A DNA stretch of 64,000 nucleotides from Pirellulales bacterium (GTDB lineage: Bacteria; Planctomycetota; Planctomycetia; Pirellulales; JALHPA01). Of the stretch, positions 8,692-18,079 are shown piece after piece; the stretch's first letter is position 1; the number at the start of each line of letters is the position of its first letter. A model generated the notes under the pieces. That model was given only the letters and a program-made list of their open reading frames with translations. It did not search any database and was not told the DNA's origin. The stretch is from NCBI GenBank assembly GCA_033762255.1, contig JANRLT010000041.1, positions 62,001 to 126,000 of the forward strand. Reading direction: 5' to 3'. The position numbers and the translations under genes were made by a program.

Positions 8692-9782
8692 GTAATCCTT
8701 TCCAGTAGAGGCGACCGCCGCCGCAGCGCGGTAACCATGCGCGTGAGCTCTCCGGCAATCCGGGGCAACGGGAGCGATTGGTGGGAGAATCCGGCGACGG
8801 CGACAGCCCGGGGCATCCCCCACACCACCGACGTGGCTTCGTCCTGTGTCAGCACCGTGCCGCCAACCAAATAAATATCCTGCGCCCCCCTTAAGCCATC
8901 CTGTCCCATGCCAGTTAATACCGCGGCCAGGCAGCCTGATCCAAACACTTTTGCAGCCGAACGGAACGTGACATCCACCGCGGGTCGGCAGGAATTTTCC
9001 AGCGGTCCTTGCTGCAACACCGTTCTGATGGCCAGCCCCTGGCGTTCAAATTCCAAATGATAACCCCCCGGGGCTATCAAGACCCGGCCGGGCAAAAGTT
9101 CTTCGCCGGTGGTGGCTTCGCTAACTTGCAGCGTGCAGATTTGATTGAGTCGATCCGCCAAATGTTTGGTAAAAACAGGCGGCATATGCTGGACTACGAC
9201 GATTGGCACCGGAAATTCCGCCGGCAAACCTGCCAAAATGCTTGCCAAAGCTTGCGGACCTCCCGTCGAACTACCCACAATCACCACTTCACAGGATTGG
9301 GGCAAGCGCCGCTCAGCGCCTGGCAACTGTGGGCGAGCCACCATCCGCCCGGTCGTCCCGGCAGACGGGATGGCCTGAGGGCAAAGTGCCTTGATTTTTG
9401 GCAAAAGCTGGGCTTTTACGATCTCGATACCCGCGCTGACATTTCCCACATTTGCCGGTTTGGCCACATAATCCGTGGCTCCCAAGGCCAGGGCGTCAAA
9501 CGTCGCTTTGGCTCCCCGTTCCGTCAGCGTGCTGAACATAATGACGGGCAGCTTGGGGTAGGTTTTGCGCAATTCCGGCAATGTCCCCAGCCCGTCCAAT
9601 TCGGGCATTTCGATGTCCAGGGTCACGATATCCGGATTAAGTTGGGGCAGCTTGGCCAGGGCCAGTTTGCCATTGGGGGCGGTGCCCGCCAACTCGATGT
9701 CCGGATCCTCTTTCAGGATGTCCGTCAGCAATCTACGGATCACAACCGAGTCATCAACAATCAGTACGCGTATTTTGCGCAT
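8688..9782 (-). CDS. cheB: CheB protein-glutamate methylesterase / response regulator
   Basis: Demethylates or deamidates receptor glutamates when phosphorylated by CheA. It is 364 residues. The receiver domain (1-120) has phosphoacceptor D56 (TLDIEMPELDG) and Lys in AKPA. After a linker comes the esterase domain, with catalytic S172 (VGSSTGGPQAL), H199 (VVQHMPP) and D295 (TGMGQDG). All catalytic residues are present. The gene starts one base before the end region of the upstream cheY and overlaps cheR by four bases at its 3' end. Confidence 0.96.
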   Translation of the reverse strand: MRKIRVLIVDDSVVIRRLLTDILKEDPDIELAGTAPNGKLALAKLPQLNPDIVTLDIEMPELDGLGTLPELRKTYPKLPVIMFSTLTERGAKATFDALALGATDYVAKPANVGNVSAGIEIVKAQLLPKIKALCPQAIPSAGTTGRMVARPQLPGAERRLPQSCEVVIVGSSTGGPQALASILAGLPAEFPVPIVVVQHMPPVFTKHLADRLNQICTLQVSEATTGEELLPGRVLIAPGGYHLEFERQGLAIRTVLQQGPLENSCRPAVDVTFRSAAKVFGSGCLAAVLTGMGQDGLRGAQDIYLVGGTVLTQDEATSVVWGMPRAVAVAGFSHQSLPLPRIAGELTRMVTALRRRSPLLERIT

Positions 9783-9783
9783 G

Positions 9784-10152
9784 TTACTTGATCACTCCCA
9801 CGAGCCGCAGCTTGTCGATCAGGCTATCCTTTTGAAACGGTTTCATCAAATATTCATCCGCTCCGGCAGTGAGGGCCCGGAGCATCTGATCGGGTTCGGT
9901 TTCGGTGGTGACCATCACGACCGTCATCCCGGCAAGCCGAGCATCGTCGCGGATCGCCTTGACCAGTTCCAGTCCGTTCATCTCCGGCATGTTCCAATCC
10001 ACCAGCACCAAATCGGGAAGCGGCTGGAGCCGCAGCCGCTCCAGCGCTTCGCGCCCATTGCAGGCGGAAACCGTCTCAAAGCCCAATTCGGCCAGGATGT
10101 CCCCTTCGATCCGCCGGATCGGCCGGGAGTCGTCAACAATCATCGCCAGCAT
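9784..10152 (-). CDS. cheY: CheY-like single-domain response regulator
   Basis: A 122-residue receiver. D7/D8 are the acidic pair, D52 (LVDWNMPEMNG) the phosphate site, TTE and K104 (LMKPF) the switch residues. The start MLAMIVDDSR gives the standard CheY length; in-frame codons further upstream would add an unrelated tail. It ends two bases before cheB begins and lies 65 bases after the receptor gene. As the second CheY of the cluster it may be a phosphate sink or have a different target from the one at 6742. Confidence 0.92.
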   Translation of the reverse strand: MLAMIVDDSRPIRRIEGDILAELGFETVSACNGREALERLRLQPLPDLVLVDWNMPEMNGLELVKAIRDDARLAGMTVVMVTTETEPDQMLRALTAGADEYLMKPFQKDSLIDKLRLVGVIK

Positions 10153-10217
10153 GTGGAAATTCCTAAAAGCCCAAGAAAGATTCAACAAATTTTGATCAAC
10201 TGGCGTTTCCGCCACGA

Positions 10218-11720
10218 CTAACATGCCAGTGAATTACTAGTAGAGTGACTGGTTCCCAACCGCTGCAATTCAGTGGCCATCCGGGCCAATTCGCCGGAAG
10301 CTTGTTGGGAATTATTCGCGCCTTGCATGGTGTTCTCGGCGGCTTGGGCAACGGAAGTGATATTTTGCGCGATTTCGGCGGTTCCTTTGGCGGCCTCGGA
10401 GACGTTGCGGCTCATTTCATTGGCGGTCGCCGTTTGCTCCTCCACCGCGCTGGCAATGGTGTTGGCAATATCATTAATTTGGGCGATCACATCGGAAATT
10501 TCGCGGATGGATTCCACCGCGCCTCGGGTTCCATTTTGAATGGCTTCAATTTTATGTCCGATGTCCTCGGTCGCCTTGGCTGTTTCCTTAGCCAGTTCCT
10601 TGACTTCGTTGGCGACCACGGCAAAGCCCTTGCCCGCCTCGCCGGCGCGGGCCGCTTCGATCGTCGCGTTAAGGGCCAATAGATTCGTCTGTTCGGCGAT
10701 TGAGGTGATCACTTTCAGCACTTTGCCAATTTCAATGCTACTGTCATCCAGCTTGGAAACGCATCCGCTAGCGGCTTGCGCGGCGACAACCGCTTGTTGC
10801 GCGACTCGCGCTGAATCGCTGGCATTCTTGGCGATTTCACGAATGGCGCTATTCATTTCATCAACGCCGGTGGAAACTGTTTGCACATTCTTGCTGACTT
10901 GTTCCGCCGCGGCGGAAACTACATTGGCCTGAGCCGAAGTTTCCTGGGCATTAGCGCTCATCTGCGTGCTAACCGCGCTCAATTCCTCGGCGGAGCTTCC
11001 CAGGGTGGCAGAGTTATCCGCCAATTGTTTAATCAGATTAAGCATCTCATTCTCTTGGCGGGCCATGGTACGCGCCAACCAGTAGGTAAAACCCGCCACA
11101 GTCCCCAGCAGTATCAAACCAACCAAGAGCATGGTCGTTTGGCGAGTTGCGATCAACGACGCGACATCTGCTTCGGTAGCGGAGGCATTCGCCGTGGCGA
11201 GCTCGACTATTTTATTAATTGAGGCACGATGTTCCGCGTATAATGGCGGCAATAGCGTGTTGATTATCTTTTGAACCTCCTCTCGATCTCCCTTTTCAAT
11301 CGCGGGAATCAAGCGATGGTCGATCACGGAAAAAAATTCCTCCGCGGGCTTGCGAGAAGTTTCGGTGACCTCGACTTTTACGGTTCCAGACTCCAAGTTT
11401 TGCATCCAGTAGTCCTGCCGAGTTGAATAATCCCGCTTCAGGTTCTTGTATTGGGCGGTCAAATCCTTGATGTCTTCCGCGTTTTTACCATCGGCCATCA
11501 AACGGGCGGTCAGATAGGTTTCGATGATGTAGTTTGGGGGCGGCAAAACATCCGCCAGCAAATCCTTGTTCTGGACGATGCGCAGATAATGTTCGCCATT
11601 GACCTTGACGGTGTTCAATGTCGAGTAGGCGACAAGGCCAAAAACCAGAAAGCCGATGGCAAAGACAGTCGTTAAGAGAGTCAATTTGCCTTTCATACTG
11701 AGATTGCGAATGAATGACAT
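10218..11720 (-). CDS. methyl-accepting chemotaxis protein
   Basis: A 500-residue transmembrane receptor. TM1 is at about residues 12-33 and TM2 at about 196-216, enclosing a ~160-residue periplasmic sensor rich in helix and charge. The cytoplasmic part is a long coiled coil with the conserved hairpin tip ([20 protein letters not shown]...[13 protein letters not shown]). No obvious HAMP signature and no C-terminal CheR-docking pentapeptide are visible. The start [10 protein letters not shown] follows a GAGG. It is the only receptor in the cluster, so it is probably the dedicated input for this CheA. Confidence 0.94.
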   Translation of the reverse strand: MSFIRNLSMKGKLTLLTTVFAIGFLVFGLVAYSTLNTVKVNGEHYLRIVQNKDLLADVLPPPNYIIETYLTARLMADGKNAEDIKDLTAQYKNLKRDYSTRQDYWMQNLESGTVKVEVTETSRKPAEEFFSVIDHRLIPAIEKGDREEVQKIINTLLPPLYAEHRASINKIVELATANASATEADVASLIATRQTTMLLVGLILLGTVAGFTYWLARTMARQENEMLNLIKQLADNSATLGSSAEELSAVSTQMSANAQETSAQANVVSAAAEQVSKNVQTVSTGVDEMNSAIREIAKNASDSARVAQQAVVAAQAASGCVSKLDDSSIEIGKVLKVITSIAEQTNLLALNATIEAARAGEAGKGFAVVANEVKELAKETAKATEDIGHKIEAIQNGTRGAVESIREISDVIAQINDIANTIASAVEEQTATANEMSRNVSEAAKGTAEIAQNITSVAQAAENTMQGANNSQQASGELARMATELQRLGTSHSTSNSLAC

Positions 11721-11802
11721 GGAGCGGATCCTCGGAAAACTGGGTGGTAAAAGGTGGTTTGGGTGTGACGATAGCGAACAAATGATCAATCCAAAAACAT
11801 GC

Positions 11803-12255
11803 TTAAACGGCGGTTAACGCCGCGCAGCTCTCGGCGATGGTCCGCTCTGTGTCCAACTCTAACAACAGTCGCTCGGATTGCTTGTAAGTGCCGCGAATCA
11901 ATTCGCGGACCTTGGCCCGGGCCGTGGCTGGGGGAGGCTCAAATGTTTCATCACGCACCTCCACAACGTCTCCAATGCTATCCACCAGCAGGCTGATGGC
12001 GTTCTCTCCATCGCGCACCACCACGTTCATTGGTTGTTGGCCCGGTTTTCGCGGGGGAAGTTCCAGGCAGGACCGTAAATCGATCGCGGTGACAATCTGG
12101 CCGCGCAGGTTGATTAATCCCCGGATCGCCGGGGTCGCCAGGGGAATCCGTGTCATTTCTTGATAACGGATGACTTCCTGGACTTCTTGCACGTCGATCC
12201 CCAGATACAGGGTGTCCACGTGAAAAGTGCAAAATTGACGGTCTTGATGACTCAT
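11803..12255 (-). CDS. cheW: CheW coupling protein
   Basis: Links receptor and CheA. The 150-residue single CheW domain includes [15 protein letters not shown], the [20 protein letters not shown] segment that matches the CheW/CheA-regulatory core, and [12 protein letters not shown]. It starts eight bases after the cheA stop, preceded by GGAGA, so the two are translationally close. Confidence 0.94.
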   Translation of the reverse strand: MSHQDRQFCTFHVDTLYLGIDVQEVQEVIRYQEMTRIPLATPAIRGLINLRGQIVTAIDLRSCLELPPRKPGQQPMNVVVRDGENAISLLVDSIGDVVEVRDETFEPPPATARAKVRELIRGTYKQSERLLLELDTERTIAESCAALTAV

Positions 12256-12262
12256 AACTCTC

Positions 12263-14983
12263 CTAAGCGGGTGTGAAAGCGGCGGATGACCGGGGCGATG
12301 CGTGGCGCGCCAAGCTAGGCAAATTCAGCACATCCGTCACGCGTTCCTGAATCACCATCGTGCCCAATAAATGCTCCCGGACCGGCTTTCCCGGGACAAA
12401 ATTCAATTCTGTTTCCACGATGTCCACAATCCGATTAACCACAAATCCGCAGTGATGTTCCTGGTCGGCGTACACGATAATCTGCAATTCGGATTGTTCC
12501 GACCGTTCGGGCTGGTCAGGGTGTCGGCCAAAGACATCCCCCAGCTCAATCAACGGCAGGATGCTGCCGCGGTATTGGATCACCGGCTGGTTATGCGCGT
12601 ATTCAATCGCCGCCGCAGAGGCCTTTTCCAGGCGGGCGATCATCGAAGTGGGGAGCGCGAAGCGGCGTGAGTCGCCCAGATCCACGACTAGCAAGGTTTG
12701 CGACTCAGCGCGGGACAGGGTATCGGCCTGGCCGGGGCCGCCGTGCGGTTGCTCGCGCATCTCGGCGTTCAGCCCCGCCGCCATCGCGATTCCCAACACA
12801 TCGAGGATCAAGGCAACGGTGCCATCCCCCATGATCGTGGTGCCGGCATATTCCCCCAGTCCCTTGAGTTGCCGGCTGAGCGGCTTGACCACGATTTCCT
12901 CGGTGTCATTCACCTTATCGACCACCAGGCCGTATTGCCGGTCGTTGGATCGCAGGACGACAATATTAACTACCTGATCACCGGCCGGGGATTCTCCCCC
13001 GACATTTCCGCCGGACAGGCCCAGTCGTTCCGCCAGATTGATTAAGGGGAGCAGCTTGCTGCGCAGGCGGAATACCGGCGCCCCATGCACGTATTCGATT
13101 TGCCGCTGGACTGCTTCCCCCTCCAGGCGGACCAGTTCCAGCAAGCTCACCTGCGGGATCGCATAGCGGTCCCCCCCCGTGGTGACAATCAACGCGGGAA
13201 TAATCGCCAGGGTCAGCGGTATCTTGATTTTGATGGTTGTTCCCCGGCCTGGTTGGCTTTGCAAGTCCAGCGTGCCGCCGATTTTTTCAATATTTGTTTT
13301 AACGACATCCATGCCGACCCCCCTGCCGGACACATTGGTCACTTTTTCCGCCGTGGAAAAGCCGGGCAACAGAATCAACTGCGCCGCCTCGCGGTCGGAG
13401 AGCCGAGCGGCCTGATCGGCGGTGACAATCCCTTTTTCCACCGCTTTCTGGCGAATCCGTTCCAGGTTCAGCCCCGCGCCATCGTCGATGATCTCAATAT
13501 TGACTTGGCCCCCTTCGTGATAAGCTCGTAAACGCAGGCAGCCGGTTTCCGGCTTTCCGACGCTGCGCCGCGCTTCGGGCGATTCAATGCCATGATCCAC
13601 CGAATTGCGAACCAGGTGCGTTAGCGGGTCTTTGATCGCCTCTAGGATCGTTTTATCCAGCTCCGTCTCCTTCCCCTCCATTTCCAGGCGGATTTGCTTC
13701 CCTAACTGCGACGCCAGATCGCGAATCACCCGGGGAAATTTGCCCCAGACATTGCCGATGGGCTGCATCCGGGTTTTCATCACCCCTTCTTGCAGTTCCG
13801 TGGTAATCAGATTGAGCCGTTGGGCGGTGCTGATAAACTCGGCGTCATGCGAGCGATTGGTGTGCTGCAGAATCTGATTGCGGGCCAGCACCAACTCGCC
13901 GACCCGCGTCATCAGTTTGTCGAGCAAGGCGACATCGACGCGAATGGTGCTGTCTCCCGCCGCAAGTTGCTGTTTGTCCGTCAGGGCGTGTTCGGGCGTT
14001 TCCGCGGCGGAGTCGTGCGTATTTGCGTGCGCGGCGCTGGTCGGCGGCGCGGAACGGGCCGGGGCGCTGGGGCCGGTGGAGGGACGCGGAGGAGCGGACT
14101 GCAACAAATCCGGCGCGTCATTCCGGGCGTGTTCCCCCGTTGGGCAGACGCTTTGCGCGGCGAGCAAGCGCTGGACGATGGAGTCCGTTTCAAATCCGAT
14201 GTCGGTGCCGGTGGTTTCTAGCAAGCGCAGGCCTTCACGACATTTATCGGTGGCGGCCAAGAGCGCTCCAGCGATTTCAGATGTAAACGGCAAATCCCCG
14301 TCACGCAAGCTCCCCAACAGGGTTTCCGCGATATGCGCGAATTTTTCCATGACGGCCAGTCCCAAAAACCCCGCCCCCCCTTTGATGGTGTGCATCGTGC
14401 GAAAAATTCCCCGCAGTAAATTTGTCGAGCCGGGGCTTTGCTCGAGTGCCAGCAGATCCCGATCCATTAAGTCGAGATTGTCATAACACTCGATAATGAA
14501 TTCACGGGCGGCCTCGCTCAAGTGGAAGGTTGCGGAAACAACGGGAGGGGTTGATTCCTCGGACTTAACGGCACTGGCTGGATTAACGGCTGGTTCGCCG
14601 CCGACCCGATATTGCTGCAAGCTCTCGACATATTGGCTAATATCGGCCTCATTCGAGGTCTCCACCGATTCAATTAGCCCTTCCATAAAATCCGCGGCAT
14701 GCAGAATTGTGTCGACTAGCTCCGAACTGGGCAGCACTTCGTGATTTCGCAGGCGATTGAGCACTTCCTCCAAACCATGGGCCAGTACACCGATCCGATC
14801 CAATCCCAGAAAACCGGCGGTCCCTTTGATGGAGTGCATGGTGCGAAACACGGCATTCACCAACTCGACATTGATGTCGGCGCCCCCTTCTTCGATGGCC
14901 AGCATTTGTTGTTCGATATTTGCCAGTCCTTCTTGGGCCTCCACCACAAAATCGGCAATCAACTCTGCATCCGATATGTCCAT
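12263..14983 (-). CDS. cheA: CheA histidine kinase with two Hpt and two CheW-like domains
   Basis: A 906-residue chemotaxis kinase, longer than the usual ~650. Hpt1 has H50 (RTMHSIKGTAGFLG) and Hpt2 has H198 (RTMHTIKGGAGFLG). A Pro/Ala-rich linker follows at about 285-345. The dimerisation/catalytic region carries the N box (LVRNSVDHGIE) and G boxes (DDGAGLN, GRGVGMDVV). The first CheW-like domain (IPALIVTTGGDRYAIPQ) is followed by a second one at the C-terminus (SRRFALPTSM...GSILPLIELG...NRIVDIVE). The doubled Hpt and regulatory domains suggest phosphate transfer to more than one CheY and a non-standard array contact. Confidence 0.95.
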   Translation of the reverse strand: MDISDAELIADFVVEAQEGLANIEQQMLAIEEGGADINVELVNAVFRTMHSIKGTAGFLGLDRIGVLAHGLEEVLNRLRNHEVLPSSELVDTILHAADFMEGLIESVETSNEADISQYVESLQQYRVGGEPAVNPASAVKSEESTPPVVSATFHLSEAAREFIIECYDNLDLMDRDLLALEQSPGSTNLLRGIFRTMHTIKGGAGFLGLAVMEKFAHIAETLLGSLRDGDLPFTSEIAGALLAATDKCREGLRLLETTGTDIGFETDSIVQRLLAAQSVCPTGEHARNDAPDLLQSAPPRPSTGPSAPARSAPPTSAAHANTHDSAAETPEHALTDKQQLAAGDSTIRVDVALLDKLMTRVGELVLARNQILQHTNRSHDAEFISTAQRLNLITTELQEGVMKTRMQPIGNVWGKFPRVIRDLASQLGKQIRLEMEGKETELDKTILEAIKDPLTHLVRNSVDHGIESPEARRSVGKPETGCLRLRAYHEGGQVNIEIIDDGAGLNLERIRQKAVEKGIVTADQAARLSDREAAQLILLPGFSTAEKVTNVSGRGVGMDVVKTNIEKIGGTLDLQSQPGRGTTIKIKIPLTLAIIPALIVTTGGDRYAIPQVSLLELVRLEGEAVQRQIEYVHGAPVFRLRSKLLPLINLAERLGLSGGNVGGESPAGDQVVNIVVLRSNDRQYGLVVDKVNDTEEIVVKPLSRQLKGLGEYAGTTIMGDGTVALILDVLGIAMAAGLNAEMREQPHGGPGQADTLSRAESQTLLVVDLGDSRRFALPTSMIARLEKASAAAIEYAHNQPVIQYRGSILPLIELGDVFGRHPDQPERSEQSELQIIVYADQEHHCGFVVNRIVDIVETELNFVPGKPVREHLLGTMVIQERVTDVLNLPSLARHASPRSSAAFTPA

Positions 14984-15020
14984 GTCGCGGTTCCTTCAAT
15001 CACAGATGTGCATTAATAGA

Positions 15021-15452
15021 CTAGTTAAGGGCGGTTTCGACGAAATTGATCTCCGCCACAAGATCCGCATCCAAGGCGGTTGCTTCTTTTTCGATGAGCG
15101 CTGCTTGATGTGGACTAATCACATTCTGTGTGACCAACGCGTCCAACAGGTTAGGAATGCCGTTCGCCTGCTCCAGGAGCAGCTCATACACGTCTTGATA
15201 TGTCAGATACCCCAGCTCGACGGCGGTTTCCCCAAACATTTTGCCCCGGCAATCCTGTTCTGCGAGAACGGTAAATACCTGGGCCATTGTTAATTTTCCT
15301 TTTACCAGCGCTAATTTGCCAATTTTTGAAGCTTGGGCCAGTCGCCAATGGTTTGCCCCGCGTAATTGATCGATAGTTGCCCAGCCATGTTCCAGCACTG
15401 CAAGAGCCGTTTCAAAAGTGCTGTTCGTGTAATGTTTTACGAGATTAGACAT
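15021..15452 (-). CDS. chemotaxis-cluster protein with MshEN/GspE-N-like repeats
   Basis: A 143-residue soluble protein starting MSNLVKHY, 37 bases upstream of cheA and so probably the first gene of the operon. It contains a duplicated helical motif of the kind seen at the N-terminus of GspE/PilB ATPases (KLTMAQVFTVLAEQ, then FGETAVELGYLTYQDVYELLLEQ). Such MshEN-like domains can bind c-di-GMP in other proteins. Whether this one does is unknown, as the full binding motif is not evident. The function is inferred only from the neighbours: an adaptor or second-messenger input to the pathway. Confidence 0.65.
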   Translation of the reverse strand: MSNLVKHYTNSTFETALAVLEHGWATIDQLRGANHWRLAQASKIGKLALVKGKLTMAQVFTVLAEQDCRGKMFGETAVELGYLTYQDVYELLLEQANGIPNLLDALVTQNVISPHQAALIEKEATALDADLVAEINFVETALN

Positions 15453-15947
15453 GTTCCCGGCCTTCACAATCGAAAATTGGTGATGGAAACAGGACAAACC
15501 GTTGTACATCTTGAAGGCCAGCGCTGGCTGGTCCTGCACTACAATAGATTGCTATAAAAACCAAAAGGTGCTGTGCAAGTAAAATACTTATGAAATCTAT
15601 AAAGTTGCTTTTCAGAAGTTATGCAAGATGACAGTTATTCCGGTTATGCCATTGCCTGGATACTTATTTCGTTCAATCCAGGAAATACTAATAAATTCGT
15701 GATCGACGTGGGGATTTCTTGCGTATCGGTAACGTTTGGGTCTTCATAAAGAAACACAGCTTTCATCTGACAATTCTAGTGCTACGTCAACCCTTTGTTT
15801 TCCCAAAAAGAGGCCATACCCCAGGGCTACTTCCCGCGGCTGATTTGCCCACCTCGAATTGATCGTTTTGACCAAGCGCTTGTCCTCCCATCAATCATCC
15901 CCCTTCCCAGGGTTTACGTGAATTACATTCTTCACTCCTTAACACAC
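15453..15947. other. gene-free stretch between the chemotaxis cluster and ade
   Basis: AT-rich for the first 300 bases, where the chemotaxis operon promoter (minus) is expected. No clear sigma-70, sigma-28 or sigma-54 box stands out. The right part is the region 3' of adenine deaminase. No gene or strong hairpin seen. Confidence 0.5.
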
Positions 15948-17615
15948 TTACTTTCCCTCCTCCACCAGGCCCACGTAACCAAATTTGTGGACGTCAAAGA
16001 GTCCCGCGGGTCCGAGCTTGAGCGCGGGAATAACCGTCAGGGCCATAAAGGAGAGCGTCATGTAGGGGGCAAAGAGGGGGGAGCCGAGAGATTTGGCCGC
16101 GGCGTCCAGGCGCGAATAATCCGCCGCGATCCGTTCCCCGGAATCACCGCTCATCAGTCCCGCGATCGGCAGCGGCACCACATCCACGGTATCGCCAGCC
16201 GCCAGCGAGATTCCACCGCGGGCGTGAACCAGGGCATTGAGGGCCAGACTAATCTCGGCATCGCTGGCGCCGACCGCGATCAAATTGTGCGAATCGTGCG
16301 AGACGCTCGAAGCAATCGCCCCCCGGGCCAAGCCAAAATTCTTGACCAGGCAAACCGCCGGTGGTCCCCCCGTGTATCGATCCACCAGGACCATTTTGAG
16401 CAGGTCGCGCTGTTGGTCAGCCAGGATTTCGCCGTTTTGCGCGTTTGCCGCCGCGCTCAGCGCGTTGGTGACCAATTGGCCATCGAGCGCCTCGATGACG
16501 CGCACCCGCTGCGCGGCGTGAACGCCGTCGGTCCAGCCCGTCGGCGTTGGCAATTTGAATAAATCCGGGCTAACAGGCGCGCATTGAAAGTTATTCGCCA
16601 TCACTGGCTCGACCCGCGGCAAGAGCGTGCCTCCATGCTCCGCGACCAGTTCGCCATTGATCCAAGTGCGCAAGACTTCAAAGTTGGTCAAGTCCCGCAC
16701 CTCGACAAAGTCCGCCCGGTCCCCCAGGTGCAGCAGTCCCACGTCCAGTTTGTAGTGGCGGACCGGTGTGACACAAGCAGCGCGCAGGACAATCATGGGA
16801 TCGATACCCGCGGCCACGGCGCGGACGACCAGTTGATTGATATGTCCCTCGACCAGATCATGCGGATGCTTATCATCACTGCAAAACATGCACGCGTCGG
16901 GAAATTGCCGCAAAAGCAAATGCAACGCCTGAAAATCCTTGGCCGCCGAACCTTCGCGGATAATCAGCTTCATCCCCTTTTGCAGTTTCTCCAGCCCCTC
17001 GTCATACGCGCGGCTCTCATGATCGGTGCTGATCCCTGCGGACAGATACTTATTTAGATCCGCCCCGCGCACGCCCGGCGCGTGACCGTCAACCGGCTTT
17101 TTACGCTGATGGGCGGCGGCGATCTTGGCGTGGACCTGCTCATCCCCCATGAGCACTCCGGGAAAGTTCATCATCTCGCTCAAGTACTTGATTCGCGGAT
17201 CATCCAAGAGTGCGGCGACACCCTCGGCATCGATCGCCCCCCCCGCCTTGTCAAAGGGCGTGGCGGGGACGCACGACGGCGCTCCAAAGTTGACCTTGAG
17301 GGGGGTTTGTGCGGCGTTGTCCACCATGTACCACACGCCCGCCCCCCCCAGCACGTTCGCTATCTCATGCGGGTCCGAGACCGTTGCCACCGTCCCATGC
17401 GGCGTGGCCAGGCGGGCAAATTCCGTCGGTACCAGCATCGAACTTTCAATATGCACATGCGCATCCACAAAACCCGGAATCAAATACGTGTCCCGCGGAG
17501 AATCGGCATAGACGATTTCGGCGATCCGCCCATGAGCGACACGCACGGTGCCGGGACGAATTTCTCCCCGAACCACATCCACGATATTGGCCGAAATTTC
17601 CGGGGCTGCGGTCAT
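15948..17615 (-). CDS. ade: adenine deaminase
   Basis: Converts adenine to hypoxanthine and ammonia in purine salvage. It is 555 residues, slightly shorter than typical Ade. The amidohydrolase signature GFVDAHVHIESSML, around residues 60-75, supplies the first metal histidines. Further motifs are TVSDPHEIANV, DGHAPGVRG, STDHES and CSDDKHPHDL. The C-terminal region holds the family's SHDSHNL and GGISLAAG segments. The start MTAAPEIS follows AAGGA; upstream in-frame codons lack family similarity. Monocistronic. Confidence 0.95.
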   Translation of the reverse strand: MTAAPEISANIVDVVRGEIRPGTVRVAHGRIAEIVYADSPRDTYLIPGFVDAHVHIESSMLVPTEFARLATPHGTVATVSDPHEIANVLGGAGVWYMVDNAAQTPLKVNFGAPSCVPATPFDKAGGAIDAEGVAALLDDPRIKYLSEMMNFPGVLMGDEQVHAKIAAAHQRKKPVDGHAPGVRGADLNKYLSAGISTDHESRAYDEGLEKLQKGMKLIIREGSAAKDFQALHLLLRQFPDACMFCSDDKHPHDLVEGHINQLVVRAVAAGIDPMIVLRAACVTPVRHYKLDVGLLHLGDRADFVEVRDLTNFEVLRTWINGELVAEHGGTLLPRVEPVMANNFQCAPVSPDLFKLPTPTGWTDGVHAAQRVRVIEALDGQLVTNALSAAANAQNGEILADQQRDLLKMVLVDRYTGGPPAVCLVKNFGLARGAIASSVSHDSHNLIAVGASDAEISLALNALVHARGGISLAAGDTVDVVPLPIAGLMSGDSGERIAADYSRLDAAAKSLGSPLFAPYMTLSFMALTVIPALKLGPAGLFDVHKFGYVGLVEEGK

Positions 17616-18079
17616 GCAAAAAGTCCTTAAAATCAGGAAACGAAGGGTGAGAAGCGAGCGTGTTGCGCGATGTTTGCAAAATTTCAGGGCAACCGCGATT
17701 GGCCTAATTCTCCCGCTTTTAGGCGATGACAGCAAGGATAGCGAGGATTTGAGGCTGAATACCCAATTCAAAATATGTTAAAATGGATAAAATGTGATGC
17801 ATGCGCAGATTGTGACAACGGGCTAAATTTATCCATCATTTTCAAGTTTTCATGCTATGGAATGGGTATTCTCGCTAGTAAACTTGTTAGCAAAAATACT
17901 TAAAAATCCGTAACACATTATTATTTAATAACTTAGAGGATTAGAACGTCTATTTTACCCAAGCTGCAAATCTTACCTAAACGCTTGATTTTCAATAACT
18001 TGCAAGTATGTTTGTAGGTGGATCGTCACTGGTCCGGGAGGACCAAGTCTTCTCCTTAATAATACGGAGCATTGATCGT
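17616..18079. other. AT-rich divergent intergenic region
   Basis: Lies between ade (minus) and the Gly-rich protein (plus) and must hold both promoters. It is markedly AT-rich from 17760 to 18020. A weak TTGATT / TATGTT pair with a 16-base spacer lies at about 17986-18013. No gene seen. Confidence 0.5.
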
